From Caulobacteraceae bacterium (GTDB lineage Bacteria; Pseudomonadota; Alphaproteobacteria; Caulobacterales; Aquidulcibacteraceae): a stretch of 40,179 nt of DNA. Position numbers and translations under genes: made by a program. Under the pieces are notes generated by a model. That model had not been told where the DNA came from. It did no database searches and was given only the letters and a program-made list of their open reading frames with translations. Within the stretch, counting starts at the first letter, position 1. Each line of letters opens with the position of its first letter. Of this stretch, positions 15,261-25,000 are shown in pieces. Location of the stretch: positions 1 through 40,179 of the forward strand of contig WRPF01000034.1 in NCBI GenBank assembly GCA_009773335.1, given 5' to 3'.

Positions 15261-15281
15261 AAAAGAGAACAAAAAGAGAAC
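15261..15281 (+). repeat. Two tandem copies of AAAAGAGAAC
   Basis: AAAAGAGAAC occurs at 15261-15270 and 15272-15281, an 11-base period, so both copies face the same side of the helix. They end 3 bases before the ATG of the possible small membrane protein at 15284. The purine-rich copy next to the ATG could double as a ribosome-binding site; the repeat could also be a regulator site. Confidence 0.4.
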
Positions 15282-15283
15282 GA

Positions 15284-15622
15284 ATGCTGCTGGTTTTGAC
15301 GGAGGCAGATGTGCTCGCGTTTCTTGTGGTGTTGGGACTGGCGGTCGGAGGGCTCCTGCTTTGGCGGGCGGCGCCGGCGCGTCCGGGCGGCGCCGGGGAG
15401 GCGGGTGCGTCGCATGGGACGCGGTTGAGCGCCCGCCGTCGGAAGACCTCGCGCGACGCCGTCCGGCGGTCCCAAATACATGTGTCGCGCGCGCCGGGCC
15501 CGTTGTGTGAGCGGGTCCATGGATATGTCCGGGGAGTCACGCAGCGTGCGGGGGTCTTGCGCCTGTCCCGCAGTCTTGCGCGTGCGCCCGATCCTTCGAG
15601 GTATTCGCCCGCGCGCTGTTGA
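15284..15622 (+). CDS. Possible small membrane protein (doubtful)
   Basis: A 112-residue open frame. Only the first ~30 residues look protein-like: MLLVLTEADVLAFLVVLGLA and a following GLLLWR make one membrane segment. The rest is arginine-, proline- and serine-rich (LSARRRKTSRDAVRRSQ and similar) with codon use unlike real genes here. It may be a genuine short gene whose frame is open by chance beyond the helix, a degraded gene, or no gene at all. AAGAGAAC directly before the ATG could serve for ribosome binding. No family was recognised. Confidence 0.3.
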   Translation: MLLVLTEADVLAFLVVLGLAVGGLLLWRAAPARPGGAGEAGASHGTRLSARRRKTSRDAVRRSQIHVSRAPGPLCERVHGYVRGVTQRAGVLRLSRSLARAPDPSRYSPARC

Positions 15623-15711
15623 GCCGCGCGTCTCTCGCCAGCGCTGACCTGCCCGACGTGGCGTCGTTTTTCCAGAAACGGTTCCGCGGGAGATCCCGCA
15701 TGCGCTGTTTG

Positions 15712-15740
15712 GGTGACACACACATTCGGTGTGTGTCACC
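15712..15740. repeat. Perfect 12-bp hairpin with ATTCG loop
   Basis: GGTGACACACAC at 15712-15723 and GTGTGTGTCACC at 15729-15740 are exact complements around ATTCG. It lies between the doubtful plus-strand frame and the end of the minus-strand lipoprotein gene (38 bases past its stop). It may act as a bidirectional terminator or transcript stabiliser, although no T-run follows. The nearby GCGGGA-GA-TCCCGC adds a second small inverted repeat. Confidence 0.5.
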
Positions 15741-15777
15741 GATCTCCGAGGACCGCGCCGCCGACGCGGGCTGACGG

Positions 15778-16719
15778 CTATTTCAGGCGGCCTTCGTCCG
15801 GGAACCAGACGAGCGAACGACGCTGACAGCGCTCGGTCTCGCACGGCTCGATGATCCGCATGCGCGGTTTACCTGACGAAAAATCGAAATCGTAGTCCTG
15901 CGCCGACGTGCTGGAGTAGATTTTCGACCACGCGCCCCCCGGCGTTGAAGGCGCCGCGAAGACGATTGTTCCGCACGTATCTGCATGGCAGACCGGGGTT
16001 CTCGGCGCATTCTCGGCGAGGCACGCCGCGAAACGCCCGTCAAAGACGACCTCGCGGCGGCCATCCTCGTTGAGATCCGGCACGGTGGAGACCGCGCCAG
16101 ACGCGTCGCCGCCGCCGCGCATTTTCGCGCAGGCGGACTCAAATCGCTCGACGGTTGAACTGATCTCGATCGGCGCAGCTTCCAGGTCGAACGGCAGGGC
16201 CTGCATCAACGGACCGACATAGTGATCCGGCTTCCCGAAGATCGAGGCCGCGTGGAAGCCGCCCGGCTGGTCGGCCGCCCCACTCCATTCGAAAGCGTAG
16301 GCGCACGCGTCAGCGCCGGTGCGGCCGCAATGTACGCCGTGCAGTTGCGTGGCCAGCCATGTGCGATTGGCTCCGGTCTCGATGCTGTGCCCGAGGGCCT
16401 GGATGTCGAAAGCCAGGCGATATGGCGCGGCGCCGATCTTCACCCATACCTGCAGCGGGCAACCGCCCGTGCCGCAATAGCGCTGTGACGGCGCGGCGCT
16501 GTAGTCGACGATGATGTCAGGCGCCGCCTGCGAGGTGAGGTCTGCGGTCGCGAACAGGCCCTTCGCGCGCATCGCGGCGTCAACGTCGAGGCCGCCCTGG
16601 GCCGCGCGCGCCGCCACGGCGTCGCGCACTTCCTGCGGCGCAACGAACGCCGGCGCGCAGCTGGCGACGACGAGGGCCAGTGCGACGAGAGAAAAGCGAC
16701 CGAGGCGGGCGGAGTGCAT
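15778..16719 (-). CDS. Lipoprotein of unknown function
   Basis: A 313-residue exported protein. MHSARLGRFSLVALALVVAS followed by C gives a signal peptide with a lipobox (VASC, cysteine at 21). The mature part has many cysteines in pairs (YCGTGGCPLQV, HCGRTGADACAY, CHADTCGT, CETERCQRRS), which suggests periplasmic disulfides. A segment TVPDLNEDGRREVVFDG resembles the DxNxDGxxE calcium-binding turn of FG-GAP/VCBS-type repeats. The start at 16717-16719 is chosen because the signal peptide begins there. It begins 20 bases after the FkbM methyltransferase gene on the same strand, so the two are likely cotranscribed. I do not recognise the family. Confidence 0.75.
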   Translation of the reverse strand: MHSARLGRFSLVALALVVASCAPAFVAPQEVRDAVAARAAQGGLDVDAAMRAKGLFATADLTSQAAPDIIVDYSAAPSQRYCGTGGCPLQVWVKIGAAPYRLAFDIQALGHSIETGANRTWLATQLHGVHCGRTGADACAYAFEWSGAADQPGGFHAASIFGKPDHYVGPLMQALPFDLEAAPIEISSTVERFESACAKMRGGGDASGAVSTVPDLNEDGRREVVFDGRFAACLAENAPRTPVCHADTCGTIVFAAPSTPGGAWSKIYSSTSAQDYDFDFSSGKPRMRIIEPCETERCQRRSLVWFPDEGRLK

Positions 16720-16738
16720 GCCGCAACCCCTCGGTGAT

Positions 16739-17473
16739 TCAGGCGCCGCCCGCAACGAAGAGATAGTCGCTGTCGCCCGCAAACCCGTCGACGTCGGAGA
16801 ATGTTGCGTCGAGGTTGAGCTTTCTGGCCCGGTAGCCGATGGCCGAAAGCAGGTCGAAGATATCGGCGCTGGTCGAGCCCGCGCGCGCAAGGCTCGATTC
16901 CACGATCTCGAGGAAGAGCGTCGGCTTGAAACGGGCGAGGGCGCCTTGCCCGCCCTGCAGCATGCGCGCCTCCCAGCCTTCGACATCGGCCTTCAGGAAG
17001 TCGAGGCGCGCGAGTTTCCTGTCCTCCGCGAAGGAATCCAGGGTGCGCACCTCGATCGTCTCCACGCGCATGGGGCGCTTGTCGTCGTCCGTGCCGAGGT
17101 GTGCGAGACCGAATCCCACTTCCGCGCGCCCGCGTTTGAGGGGGGTCGACATCGTGAACGAGCCCGGCGCATCGGAAAGTCCATACGGCTCGATGGTCAC
17201 ATGCTTCATGCCGTTCCAGCCGAGCGTGTGCGGCAGAACCGACAGCGCATAACTCGACGGCTCGAAGGCATAGACGTGGCCCTGCGGCGCCAGCCGCGCG
17301 AAGATCTTGGCGAACTGGCCGGCGTGCGCGCCGACGTCGGCGATCACCGCGTCTTTCGCGATCATTGGCGCAAACAGGCGTTCCAGTTCAGGATGGTGGT
17401 TCTGCGTCGCCGCCTTGAAGACATGCGCGATCCAGCCAAGGCGCTGGCGGAAGGTAAGATCGAGTTCGGACAT
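16739..17473 (-). CDS. FkbM family methyltransferase
   Basis: A 244-residue SAM-dependent methyltransferase. The SAM-binding motif I is VIADVGAHAGQFAKIFARL (about 43-61), followed by HVYAFEPSSYAL and the FkbM-specific DFLKADVEGWEARMLQG around 155-171. FkbM proteins methylate hydroxyls on sugars, polyketides or other small molecules; the substrate cannot be read from the sequence. No signal peptide is present, so it acts in the cytoplasm. It is upstream of, and 20 bases from, the lipoprotein gene, and about 58 bases downstream of the LOG gene on the same strand, so all three could form one unit. Confidence 0.88.
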   Translation of the reverse strand: MSELDLTFRQRLGWIAHVFKAATQNHHPELERLFAPMIAKDAVIADVGAHAGQFAKIFARLAPQGHVYAFEPSSYALSVLPHTLGWNGMKHVTIEPYGLSDAPGSFTMSTPLKRGRAEVGFGLAHLGTDDDKRPMRVETIEVRTLDSFAEDRKLARLDFLKADVEGWEARMLQGGQGALARFKPTLFLEIVESSLARAGSTSADIFDLLSAIGYRARKLNLDATFSDVDGFAGDSDYLFVAGGA

Positions 17474-17531
17474 GCCCGCCGCCCCGGCTGAAGAGGCGCG
17501 GTCATTACCGGGCGGCGGCGGCGGCGTCCAG

Positions 17532-18086
17532 CTAGGCCGCGATCCGCTGCTCGATCGCCTCGAAGGCCCCCTCGACGCTGTTGGCCGCCAGCAGCACGTC
17601 GTTGAACGACGGCGGGGTCAGGTTGGCGTCGATGGTATGCTGCATCAGGTGGAACAGGGGGTCCCAGAAGCCGTCTTCGCAGAGGAAGACCAGCGGCTTC
17701 GTATGGAGGTCGAGCCGGCGCCACGAAAGCATCTCGATGGCCTCCTCCAGCGTCCCGATGCCGCCGGGCAGGACGATGAAGGCGTCGCTTTCGTTGAACA
17801 TGATGAGCTTGCGCTCGTGCATGGTGTCCACCATCCGGTGCGGCACGTCCTCGTAGGTGATTTCCCGGCGCGCCAGAAATTTGGGCATGACGCCGAGCAC
17901 CTCGCCGCCGCCCTTGTGGCAGGCCTCGGCGGCGCGACCCATAAGGCCGACGCGACCGCCGCCATAGACCAATCGCATGCCGCGCAAGGCGATAGCCTGG
18001 CCCACGCGGGTCGCCAGGTCGAGATATTCGGGTTTCGTCGTGTTCGAGGAACCGCAGTAGACGCAGACGGACTGAATCGCTTTCAT
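17532..18086 (-). CDS. LOG family nucleoside 5'-monophosphate phosphoribohydrolase
   Basis: A 184-residue protein of the LOG (Lonely Guy) family with the TIGR00730 pattern. It shows SVCVYCGSS at 6-14, VYGGGRVGLMG at 40-50, and the hallmark PGGIGTLEE at 107-115 with the preceding ERKLIMF. Family members release the base from AMP-like or cytokinin nucleotides; many bacterial copies are probably nucleotide-salvage enzymes. I chose the ATG at 18084-18086 because the conserved core begins immediately after it; a GTG at 18102-18104 would add 6 residues. It is divergent from the ABC exporter gene, with 105 bases between them. Confidence 0.88.
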   Translation of the reverse strand: MKAIQSVCVYCGSSNTTKPEYLDLATRVGQAIALRGMRLVYGGGRVGLMGRAAEACHKGGGEVLGVMPKFLARREITYEDVPHRMVDTMHERKLIMFNESDAFIVLPGGIGTLEEAIEMLSWRRLDLHTKPLVFLCEDGFWDPLFHLMQHTIDANLTPPSFNDVLLAANSVEGAFEAIEQRIAA

Positions 18087-18191
18087 CCGGTCACTATAGC
18101 CCACACCTCGGCCGGGGGCTCAAAGGGCCATGCCGCGGCGAAAGGATGGCGCGTTGCGGGTGTGCGTCCGCAGGCCTACCTGTCCGGAGAC

Positions 18192-20030
18192 ATGCGTCCA
18201 TCCCCCAAACCCGCCGCCGATCCCGCCGCCGTGCGGCCGGAACAGTCCGACACCGCCAGCATCAGGGACGCCATAGGGCGCATCCTGAGGCTCGTCGGCG
18301 GGCTCGCCGCGCCGAGTGTGAAGCTGCGGATCGGCGCGGCCCTCGCGCTGACGCTGTTCGGCAAGGTCATTGCGGTCTTCGCGCCGCTGGTGCTCGCCGA
18401 CGGCATCAACAGGCTCTCGAAGGGGGATGCCGGCGGGACGCTGCCGATGTTCGTCGGGCTTGTGGGGTTCTGGGCGGCGCTGCGTTTCGCATCGACGGCC
18501 GGCCCGCAGATCCGCGACGCGATCTTCTCGCCGGTCAGCGAGGAGGCGCAGCGGCGCGCAGGCGCTGCCGTGTTCGCCCACGTCCACAGCCTGTCGGTGC
18601 GCTTCCATCAGTCCAAGCGCACGGGCTCGCTCTACCGCACCATCGAACGCGGCGTGCGCGCCATCGACTTCCTGTTGCGCTTCCTCGGCTTCAACATCGC
18701 GCCGACGGTGATCGAGCTCGCGCTCGCCGCAGGCGTGCTGTCATGGAAGTACGGACCGGTGTTCGCCGTGATCGCGGCGGTGACGGTCGTCATCTACGCC
18801 GTCATCACCTTCCGCATTACCAACTGGCGTCTGAAGTACCGTCGCGAGATGAACGAGCGCGACAGCGAGGCGGCGGGCAGGGCCGTGGATTCACTTCTCA
18901 ACTTCGAGACCGTGAAATCCTTCGCCGCAGAAGACCGCGAGAGCGCACGCTTCGACGGGGCGCTCGCGAGCTATGCGAAAGCCGCCGTGCAGGCCAACAC
19001 CTCGCTCGTGGCGCTCAACATGGCGCAGGGTTTCATCATGAACGTGGGGCTTGCGGCCATGGTCGCCGGCGCCGGAATGCTGGTGGCGGGCGGAAGGATG
19101 GGCGCGGGCGATGTCACCGCCGTCATCCTCATCATGCTCAATCTCTATGCGCCGTTGAACATCCTCGGCATGGCGTACCGGGAGATCAAGCAGTCCTCCA
19201 TCGACATGGAGAAGATGTTTGCGCTTCTGGACGAGAAGCCGGATGTAGCCGACGCGCCCGGAGCGGAGAAACTCCGGACGCGCGAAGGCGAGGTGCGGTT
19301 CGACGCCGTCGGGTTCTTCCACGAAGGCCGCGATCAGGGGCTGGCGAATGTCAGCTTCACCGCGCCGGCCGGTCGCACGACCGCGATCGTAGGCCCCAGC
19401 GGGGCGGGCAAGTCGACGGTGCTGAAACTGATCTTCCGTTTCTACGACCCGTCATCCGGCCGCGTACTGGTCGATGGGCAGGATCTGACGACCGTGACGC
19501 AGAAATCCCTGCGCGAAGCGCTCGGGCTAGTGCCCCAGGACGTGGTGCTCTTCAACGACACGATCCGCTTCAACATCTCCTACGGCCGGCCGGACGCCAC
19601 GCAGGACGAGTTGAACGAGGCGGCCCGGCGCGCGCAGCTTCTGGAGTTCATCGAACGGCTGCCGCAGGGCTGGGAGACGCGTGTCGGCGAGCGTGGGTTG
19701 AAACTCTCCGGCGGCGAGAAGCAGCGCGTCGGCATTGCGCGGGTGATCCTCAAGGACCCCCGGATCCTCATCCTCGACGAGGCGACGTCATCGCTCGACA
19801 GCAGGACCGAGGCCGAAGTGCAGGCCGCGCTCGAGGAGGCCTCGCGCGGCCGCACGACCATCGTCGTGGCGCACCGGCTCTCCACGATCGCCGACGCCGA
19901 CAAGATCGTCGTGCTCAAGGATGGCCGGGTCGTTGAAGAGGGCGCCCACGCGCAGCTCGTCGCGCGTGATGGCGAATACGCAGAGTTGTGGCGAAGGCAG
20001 GCCGAGGAGCCGCAGGGCGTCGCGGCGTAA
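18192..20030 (+). CDS. ABC exporter, fused membrane and ATPase domains (Atm1/MsbA-like)
   Basis: A 612-residue half-transporter. After an ~40-residue polar N-terminus come six membrane segments (residues ~50-340) and then the ATPase domain: Walker A GPSGAGKST at about 401, Q-loop LVPQDVVLF, signature LSGGEKQR at about 506, Walker B ILILDEATSSLD near 525 and the H-loop VVAHRLST near 560. It acts as a homodimer in the inner membrane. The ATPase-domain wording and the FLLRFLGFNIAPTVIEL membrane segment recall the Atm1 (iron-sulfur/glutathione/heavy-metal) group; the substrate is not proven. The ATG has GGAG 2 bases upstream. A mosaic palindromic repeat begins 12 bases after the stop. Confidence 0.9.
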   Translation: MRPSPKPAADPAAVRPEQSDTASIRDAIGRILRLVGGLAAPSVKLRIGAALALTLFGKVIAVFAPLVLADGINRLSKGDAGGTLPMFVGLVGFWAALRFASTAGPQIRDAIFSPVSEEAQRRAGAAVFAHVHSLSVRFHQSKRTGSLYRTIERGVRAIDFLLRFLGFNIAPTVIELALAAGVLSWKYGPVFAVIAAVTVVIYAVITFRITNWRLKYRREMNERDSEAAGRAVDSLLNFETVKSFAAEDRESARFDGALASYAKAAVQANTSLVALNMAQGFIMNVGLAAMVAGAGMLVAGGRMGAGDVTAVILIMLNLYAPLNILGMAYREIKQSSIDMEKMFALLDEKPDVADAPGAEKLRTREGEVRFDAVGFFHEGRDQGLANVSFTAPAGRTTAIVGPSGAGKSTVLKLIFRFYDPSSGRVLVDGQDLTTVTQKSLREALGLVPQDVVLFNDTIRFNISYGRPDATQDELNEAARRAQLLEFIERLPQGWETRVGERGLKLSGGEKQRVGIARVILKDPRILILDEATSSLDSRTEAEVQAALEEASRGRTTIVVAHRLSTIADADKIVVLKDGRVVEEGAHAQLVARDGEYAELWRRQAEEPQGVAA

Positions 20031-20041
20031 GGTCCGGTCGG

Positions 20042-20148
20042 TCTAGAGCCTTTTCCGATCCGATTGAATCGGACCGGGGCTCTAGCTTGTTGTTTGAACG
20101 CATTTTCTGGCGACGAACCGGCGTCCACTTCGTCGGAAAATGCTCTAG
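20042..20148. repeat. Mosaic palindromic intergenic repeat
   Basis: Two adjoining imperfect palindromes. The first runs from CTAGAGCC (20043) to GGCTCTAG (20084) with CCGATCCGATT facing GAATCGGACCGG. The second has GCATTTTC..CGACGAA at about 20099-20116 facing TTCGTCGGAAAATGC at about 20128-20143. The unit begins with CTAGAGC and ends with GCTCTAG. It resembles the mosaic intergenic elements scattered in many alphaproteobacterial genomes, such as RIME elements of rhizobia. It is the only copy seen in this window. Its right end reads into the neighbouring gene and supplies that gene's stop codon. Confidence 0.75.
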
Positions 20149-20537
20149 CGATCCAGATCGGGCGCTGTCAGCGCCGTGACCCGCAGCGTCTCGTCCGCAG
20201 ATGCGCGCCAGTCCGTGCGGGCCGAGTAGAAGGCGCAGCCGCGGCTCCGTGGGCTCAGCGCGCCGGAAACTGGCGTGGTCCGCGTAGCGAGCACAACGCC
20301 CTGGGCATCCAGACGCTCCAGACGGATTGCGACGGGTCGCAACGCCGACTGCGAGGTTCGGCATACGCCGCCGCGCAGGTTCAGGCCCTGTGCGCCTTCG
20401 CTCAAGACTGGGGGGGCGAGAACAAAGCCGCGCGCGGCGCGAGTCTCCACGGCCGGAGACGGCGCGAGGGCGAAGGCAGCGCCGGCGCACGTCGCAAACG
20501 CCGCGACGGCGAGGAGCGGGACAAAGGCGGGCTTCAT
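20145..20537 (-). CDS. Secreted hypothetical protein
   Basis: A 130-residue protein. MKPAFVPLLAVAAFATCAGA followed by AFALAPSP gives a signal peptide with probable cleavage after ALA near residue 25. The mature ~105 residues look beta-rich (RPVAIRLERLDAQGVVLATR, then TTPVSGALSPRSRGCAFYS) and contain two cysteines that could pair. This pattern is loosely like FxLYD-type beta-sandwich domains. The ATG at 20535-20537 fits the signal peptide. The stop TAG (20145-20147) lies in the terminal CTAG of the palindromic repeat, so the C-terminus may have been set by the insertion of that element. Divergent from the porin gene. Function unknown. Confidence 0.6.
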   Translation of the reverse strand: MKPAFVPLLAVAAFATCAGAAFALAPSPAVETRAARGFVLAPPVLSEGAQGLNLRGGVCRTSQSALRPVAIRLERLDAQGVVLATRTTPVSGALSPRSRGCAFYSARTDWRASADETLRVTALTAPDLDR

Positions 20538-20718
20538 GGCGTCAATCCTGAACACGGCACGGACATCCCTGTTAGACGCAAGCTTCAGGCCGCGACCCAA
20601 TACGGGCCGAAAAGTGCCGGCTTTATGCACTGCTTAATGAACATGACCGATTGGTACACCAACTTCTGCGGGTGGTCCGTCCGCGCGCAGGCGGGCCCGT
20701 TTCTTTTCGGAGTCGCTG

Positions 20719-21942
20719 GTGGATTTCATTGCGAATGCCTGCACGGCTACGAAGCGCGGCGGCGTGCAGGGCGCGCTGGGGCAAGTCCTCGCGCTGGCCG
20801 CGGGCGTTGCGGGGGCGTCAACCGAGGCCGGCGCGGCGGAGGGCGCCGAGTGGTCGTTCGTCTATCAGGGCGACCTTGTGTCCTCCTGGAGCGATGTGGT
20901 CGACGGGCGCGCACGGGCGCTCGACAGCGCACACATCACGCTCGACCTCGATCTTGAACGTCTGGCGGGCTGGCGCGGGTTCAGCGTGCATGCGGACGTC
21001 AACCCCTCTTCAGGCGCTGCGCCCACGGACGACGCGTTGACCATGCAGGGCGTCGACAACATCGAGGTCGGGCGACAGCGCACGCGCCTCTATGAGTTCT
21101 GGAGCGAGTTCGCCGGCCCGAAAGGCCGTGCATCCATCCGGCTTGGCCTGCAGGAGCTGAATGCGGAATTCTACGCGACGGACTCCTCGAGCTTGCTGAT
21201 CAACCCCTCCTTTGGCCCGGGGCCGGAGATCGCAGCCACAGGGTCGAATGGTCCCTCGACCTATCCCTCGACGGCGCTGGCGCTGCGCGCGCGGTTTGCG
21301 CTGACCGAGGCTGTCGAGGTGCTTGCGGGCGTCTTCAACGCCAAGGCCGGATCGCCCGGCGATCCCGGCGGCGTGGACACCAGTTTCGACGAAGGCGTCC
21401 TTGAAATCGGACAGATCGCCTGGCGCGGCAAGACATCCATGTACGCCGGCGCGTGGGGCTATTCTCGCAAGCAAGATGACATTCGCGACGCCGATCTCAC
21501 GGGTGACCCCGTCAAGCGACGGTCCTATGGCGGTTACGCCGCCGTGGAGCACGCATTCTGGACCGACGAGGACGCCGTGCGCCGGCCCACGCTGTTCCTG
21601 CGCGCGGGTGTCTCCGAGGGCGACACTACATCGATCAAAGCCGGCATTCAGACAGGCATCCTGATAGACCGACCGCTTGCTGCGCGTGAGGACAGCGCAT
21701 TCTCCTTCGGTCTCGCGCATGCGCACACGACCCGGAAACAGCAAGCGAACGATCGCGACGCGAGTATCGACACCGCGCGCGGCGAGACTGTTTTGGAAGT
21801 GGCCTACTCCGATCGCCTGACGCCCTGGCTCACGGTCCAGCCTGACCTTCAGATTGCCTTCGATCCCGGCGCGGATCGCGCGCGCGACACCGCATTCACA
21901 GCCGCGGTCCGGCTGACGATCGAGCCCTGGGCGCGACGGTAA
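20719..21942 (+). CDS. OprB-like carbohydrate-selective porin
   Basis: A 407-residue outer-membrane protein. After an N-terminal export signal with a hydrophobic part (GQVLALAAGVAGASTEAGAA, cleavage near residue 39), the mature part alternates polar and hydrophobic residues as in a beta barrel. OprB-family features are the opening YQGDLVSSWSDV, LYEFWSEFAGPKGRASIRLG, LNAEFYATDSSSLLINPSFG, and YGGYAAVEHAFWTDE in the C-terminal half. The family forms channels for sugars. The GTG start at 20719 has GGAG 6 bases upstream. It does not end in the aromatic residue that many barrels have. It stands alone between a divergent secreted protein and a convergent RND operon. Confidence 0.8.
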   Translation: MDFIANACTATKRGGVQGALGQVLALAAGVAGASTEAGAAEGAEWSFVYQGDLVSSWSDVVDGRARALDSAHITLDLDLERLAGWRGFSVHADVNPSSGAAPTDDALTMQGVDNIEVGRQRTRLYEFWSEFAGPKGRASIRLGLQELNAEFYATDSSSLLINPSFGPGPEIAATGSNGPSTYPSTALALRARFALTEAVEVLAGVFNAKAGSPGDPGGVDTSFDEGVLEIGQIAWRGKTSMYAGAWGYSRKQDDIRDADLTGDPVKRRSYGGYAAVEHAFWTDEDAVRRPTLFLRAGVSEGDTTSIKAGIQTGILIDRPLAAREDSAFSFGLAHAHTTRKQQANDRDASIDTARGETVLEVAYSDRLTPWLTVQPDLQIAFDPGADRARDTAFTAAVRLTIEPWARR

Positions 21943-22075
21943 CCCGCATCTTGTTGAAGGTGCGCAGACACGAAGCGCAATGAAATGACTGCGACCCGCC
22001 CCGGCGTGGGCGCCGAGGTGTTCATGGCCAGACGACCCTCAAGGAAAGAACTGGCGGGAATTGTGAGCGCGACCG

Positions 22076-25000
22076 TCAGGCGGCCCCGGCTTCTGCGTCT
22101 TCCTTGTCCTTCGGCGCGAGCAGCAGGTACATCGCCGGCGTCACGATCCGCGCCATGAGCGTCGACGAGATCAGTCCGCCGATGATGACGAGGGCCAGCG
22201 GCGAGTAAAGCGGCGACGATTCCAGAACCAGCGGGATCATGCCGCCGATCGCGGTCGCCGAGGTGAGCAGCACTGGCAGGAAGCGTATCTCGCCAGCGCG
22301 CTCGACCGCTTCTTTCAGCGACACGCCTTCCTTGCGCAGCTTGTTGGTGAAATCGACCAGCAGGATCGAGTTCTTGATCTCGATGCCGATGAGCGCGACG
22401 AAGCCGATGACGGCGATGAACGATAGCGAATAGCCGCTCAGGAAAAGCGAGATCAGCCCGCCCATGATGCCGAACGGTATGACAAAGGCGACCACAGTCA
22501 TCTGCGCAAAGGTGCCGAACTCGAGCAACAGGACTGCGAGCACGCCGAACGTGGCGATGAGCACTGCCGCCCCGAGGCCTGAGAAGCTCTCGCTCGCCGC
22601 CTGCGCCTGACCGCCGAAGGAAATCCGGTAGCCCGGAGGCGGTTTCAGCGCTGCGATCTGCGTTGCGACATCCTGCGTGACGCGCGAAGTGAGGAACCCC
22701 GGTGCAGCGCTGGCGGTGATGGTGACGACGCGCTCGCGCTGGAAACGTTCGATCTGTGTCGGACCCGACTTGAAACCTGGATCGGCGATCTCGGAGAGCG
22801 GCAGCGCGCCGCCCTGGGCGTTCCAGATGAACACCTTGCGCAGGTCGTCCACGGGGGAGGCCGTCTCGCCGGGCAACCGCACACGCACCGGATAGGCGTC
22901 TCCGGTGGGGTCCCTGAAGTTCGCGACCGATGCGCCGCCAAGCGCTACGCGCAGCGTCTGATCGACCGCACCCGCCGGCACGCCGAGCAGGGACGCCTTG
23001 GTCTGGTCGATCCGCAGGTCAAGGTCGACGGTGCGCGCAGCAAAGGGGTTCTTCACGTCCATCGAGCCGGGAGTCGCCTGCACGATCTTCTCGACCTGCT
23101 CGGCGAGCGCGGTGAGCGTCGCCAGATCCTTGCCGGTCACGCGCACGGCGATGGGGGCGTCGACCGGCGGGCCGTTTTCGAAGCGGCGCAGCGTGATGCG
23201 CGCGCCGGGATACTTGCGGAACGCCTCGCGGATTTCCTCGACGGCTTTCGGGCCCTTGCGGGAATCCCATTCCTCGAAGCTGGCGTAGATCTGACCAATG
23301 TGCGCCTGCGCGCGGACCTGGAAGACGTTGTAGTAGACCTGCGGGTTGCCGTAGCCGGTGTTCGCGAAACGCCACGCGATGTCCTTGCGGACAGCGAGCA
23401 CCTGATCGGCGAAGCGCACGGCCTTGTCTGTCTCCGAAAGTGCAGCGCCCTGCGGCAACTCGATATCAGCCATGAAGTAGGGGCTGTCGTTCTCGGGGAA
23501 GAGCGAAAAGCCGATCTTCGGCACGAGGCCGAAGCTGGCGATGGCGATGGCGAGCGAGACGATCACCGTGCGGCGCGGCGCCGAGAGCGCGAAATGCAGG
23601 AGCGGGCGATACACGGTGTGGATGAAACCCATCACGGTATCGAGGAAGAAGTTGGAATGGCCCGCCTCGGTGCGCGGCAGCACGCGGCCGGCAAGGAACG
23701 GGATGATCGTCAATGAGACGACGAGCGACGCCGCGATCGTGCACAGCACGGCCACTGGAAAGGATCGGATGAACTCGCCGGAGCCTTCAGGCAGGGCGAG
23801 GATGGGCAGGAATGCGAAGATGAGCGTCGCCGTGCAGCCGATCACCGCGACGTCGATCTCCTGGACGCCCTTTATGGCGGCGTCCCGCGGGGACAGCCCT
23901 TCGCGCAGCCGCCGCGAGATGTTCTCCACGACGACAATGGAATCGTCGACGAGGAGCCCGAGCGCCACCACGAAGCCGGAGATCGAGAGCTGGTTCAGCG
24001 AGTATCCGAGGTGCTGGACCGCCAGCACGCCGATCGCCAACGAGAGCGGGATCGACACCATCACAACGGCCGCGGCCCGGTATCCGAGGGGAAGTAGCGT
24101 CACCAGCACGAGCAGGATCGCGATCAGAAAGTCGCGGCCCAGGTTTTTCAGGCGGTGCGCGACCGTCACCGACTGGTCGAACCCGGTTTCGAGCGTGATC
24201 TCCGGCGGGAGCGTTTCGCGGAACGAGCCGAGGCCTGCATGGATGCCGTTGCGGACATCGAACACCGTGGCGCCGAGTTCGCCCCGGGCAGTGACGAACA
24301 CGGCGCGCTTGCCGTTGTAGCGGGTGATGTGCCGCGGCTCGTCGTTGGCCCAGGCGACATCGGCGACGTCGTCCACCGTCAGGGCGCGGCCGTCGGCGGA
24401 TCGCAGCGGCGTGGCGCGGATCTCGTCGAGGCTGTCGAAGGCGCCGGTCGCCTGCACGTTGAAGCGCCGCCCGCCCGACTCCACCGGCCCCACCGGCGTA
24501 TCGGCGCCTTCCTTCTGCAGCGCGTCGGCGACAGCCATCGGCGACATGCGCTGCGTCGCCATGGTGTCGAGGTCGAGCGCAACGCGCACTTCCGATGCGG
24601 GCGCGCCCCAGATCTCGGCCTCCTGCACGCCGGGCGCGCGCTCGATCTGGTCGCGCAGGTCGCGTGCGGCCGCCTCCATCTGGCGCATGGGCGCTGTATC
24701 GCTGACGAGCGCCATCTGCACGACGGCGGCGTTGGCGGTGTTGGCGCGCAGCGTCCGGATTTCGACGACGCCGGCCGGGAGGCTCGCGCGCGCCACATTC
24801 AGTTCGCGCACGAACTCGTCGTACTTGCGTTGGGGATCGGAGCCCCAGACGAACTCCACGTTCACCGACGCGGCGCCGGGCCCTGCGAAGGACTCGATCT
24901 CCTTCACATCCTCGATGCGGTTGAACGCCTGTTCGAGCGGGATCGCCACGAGCTTTTCCATCTGCTCGGCGTCGGCGCCCGGAAGCACGACAGTCACCGC

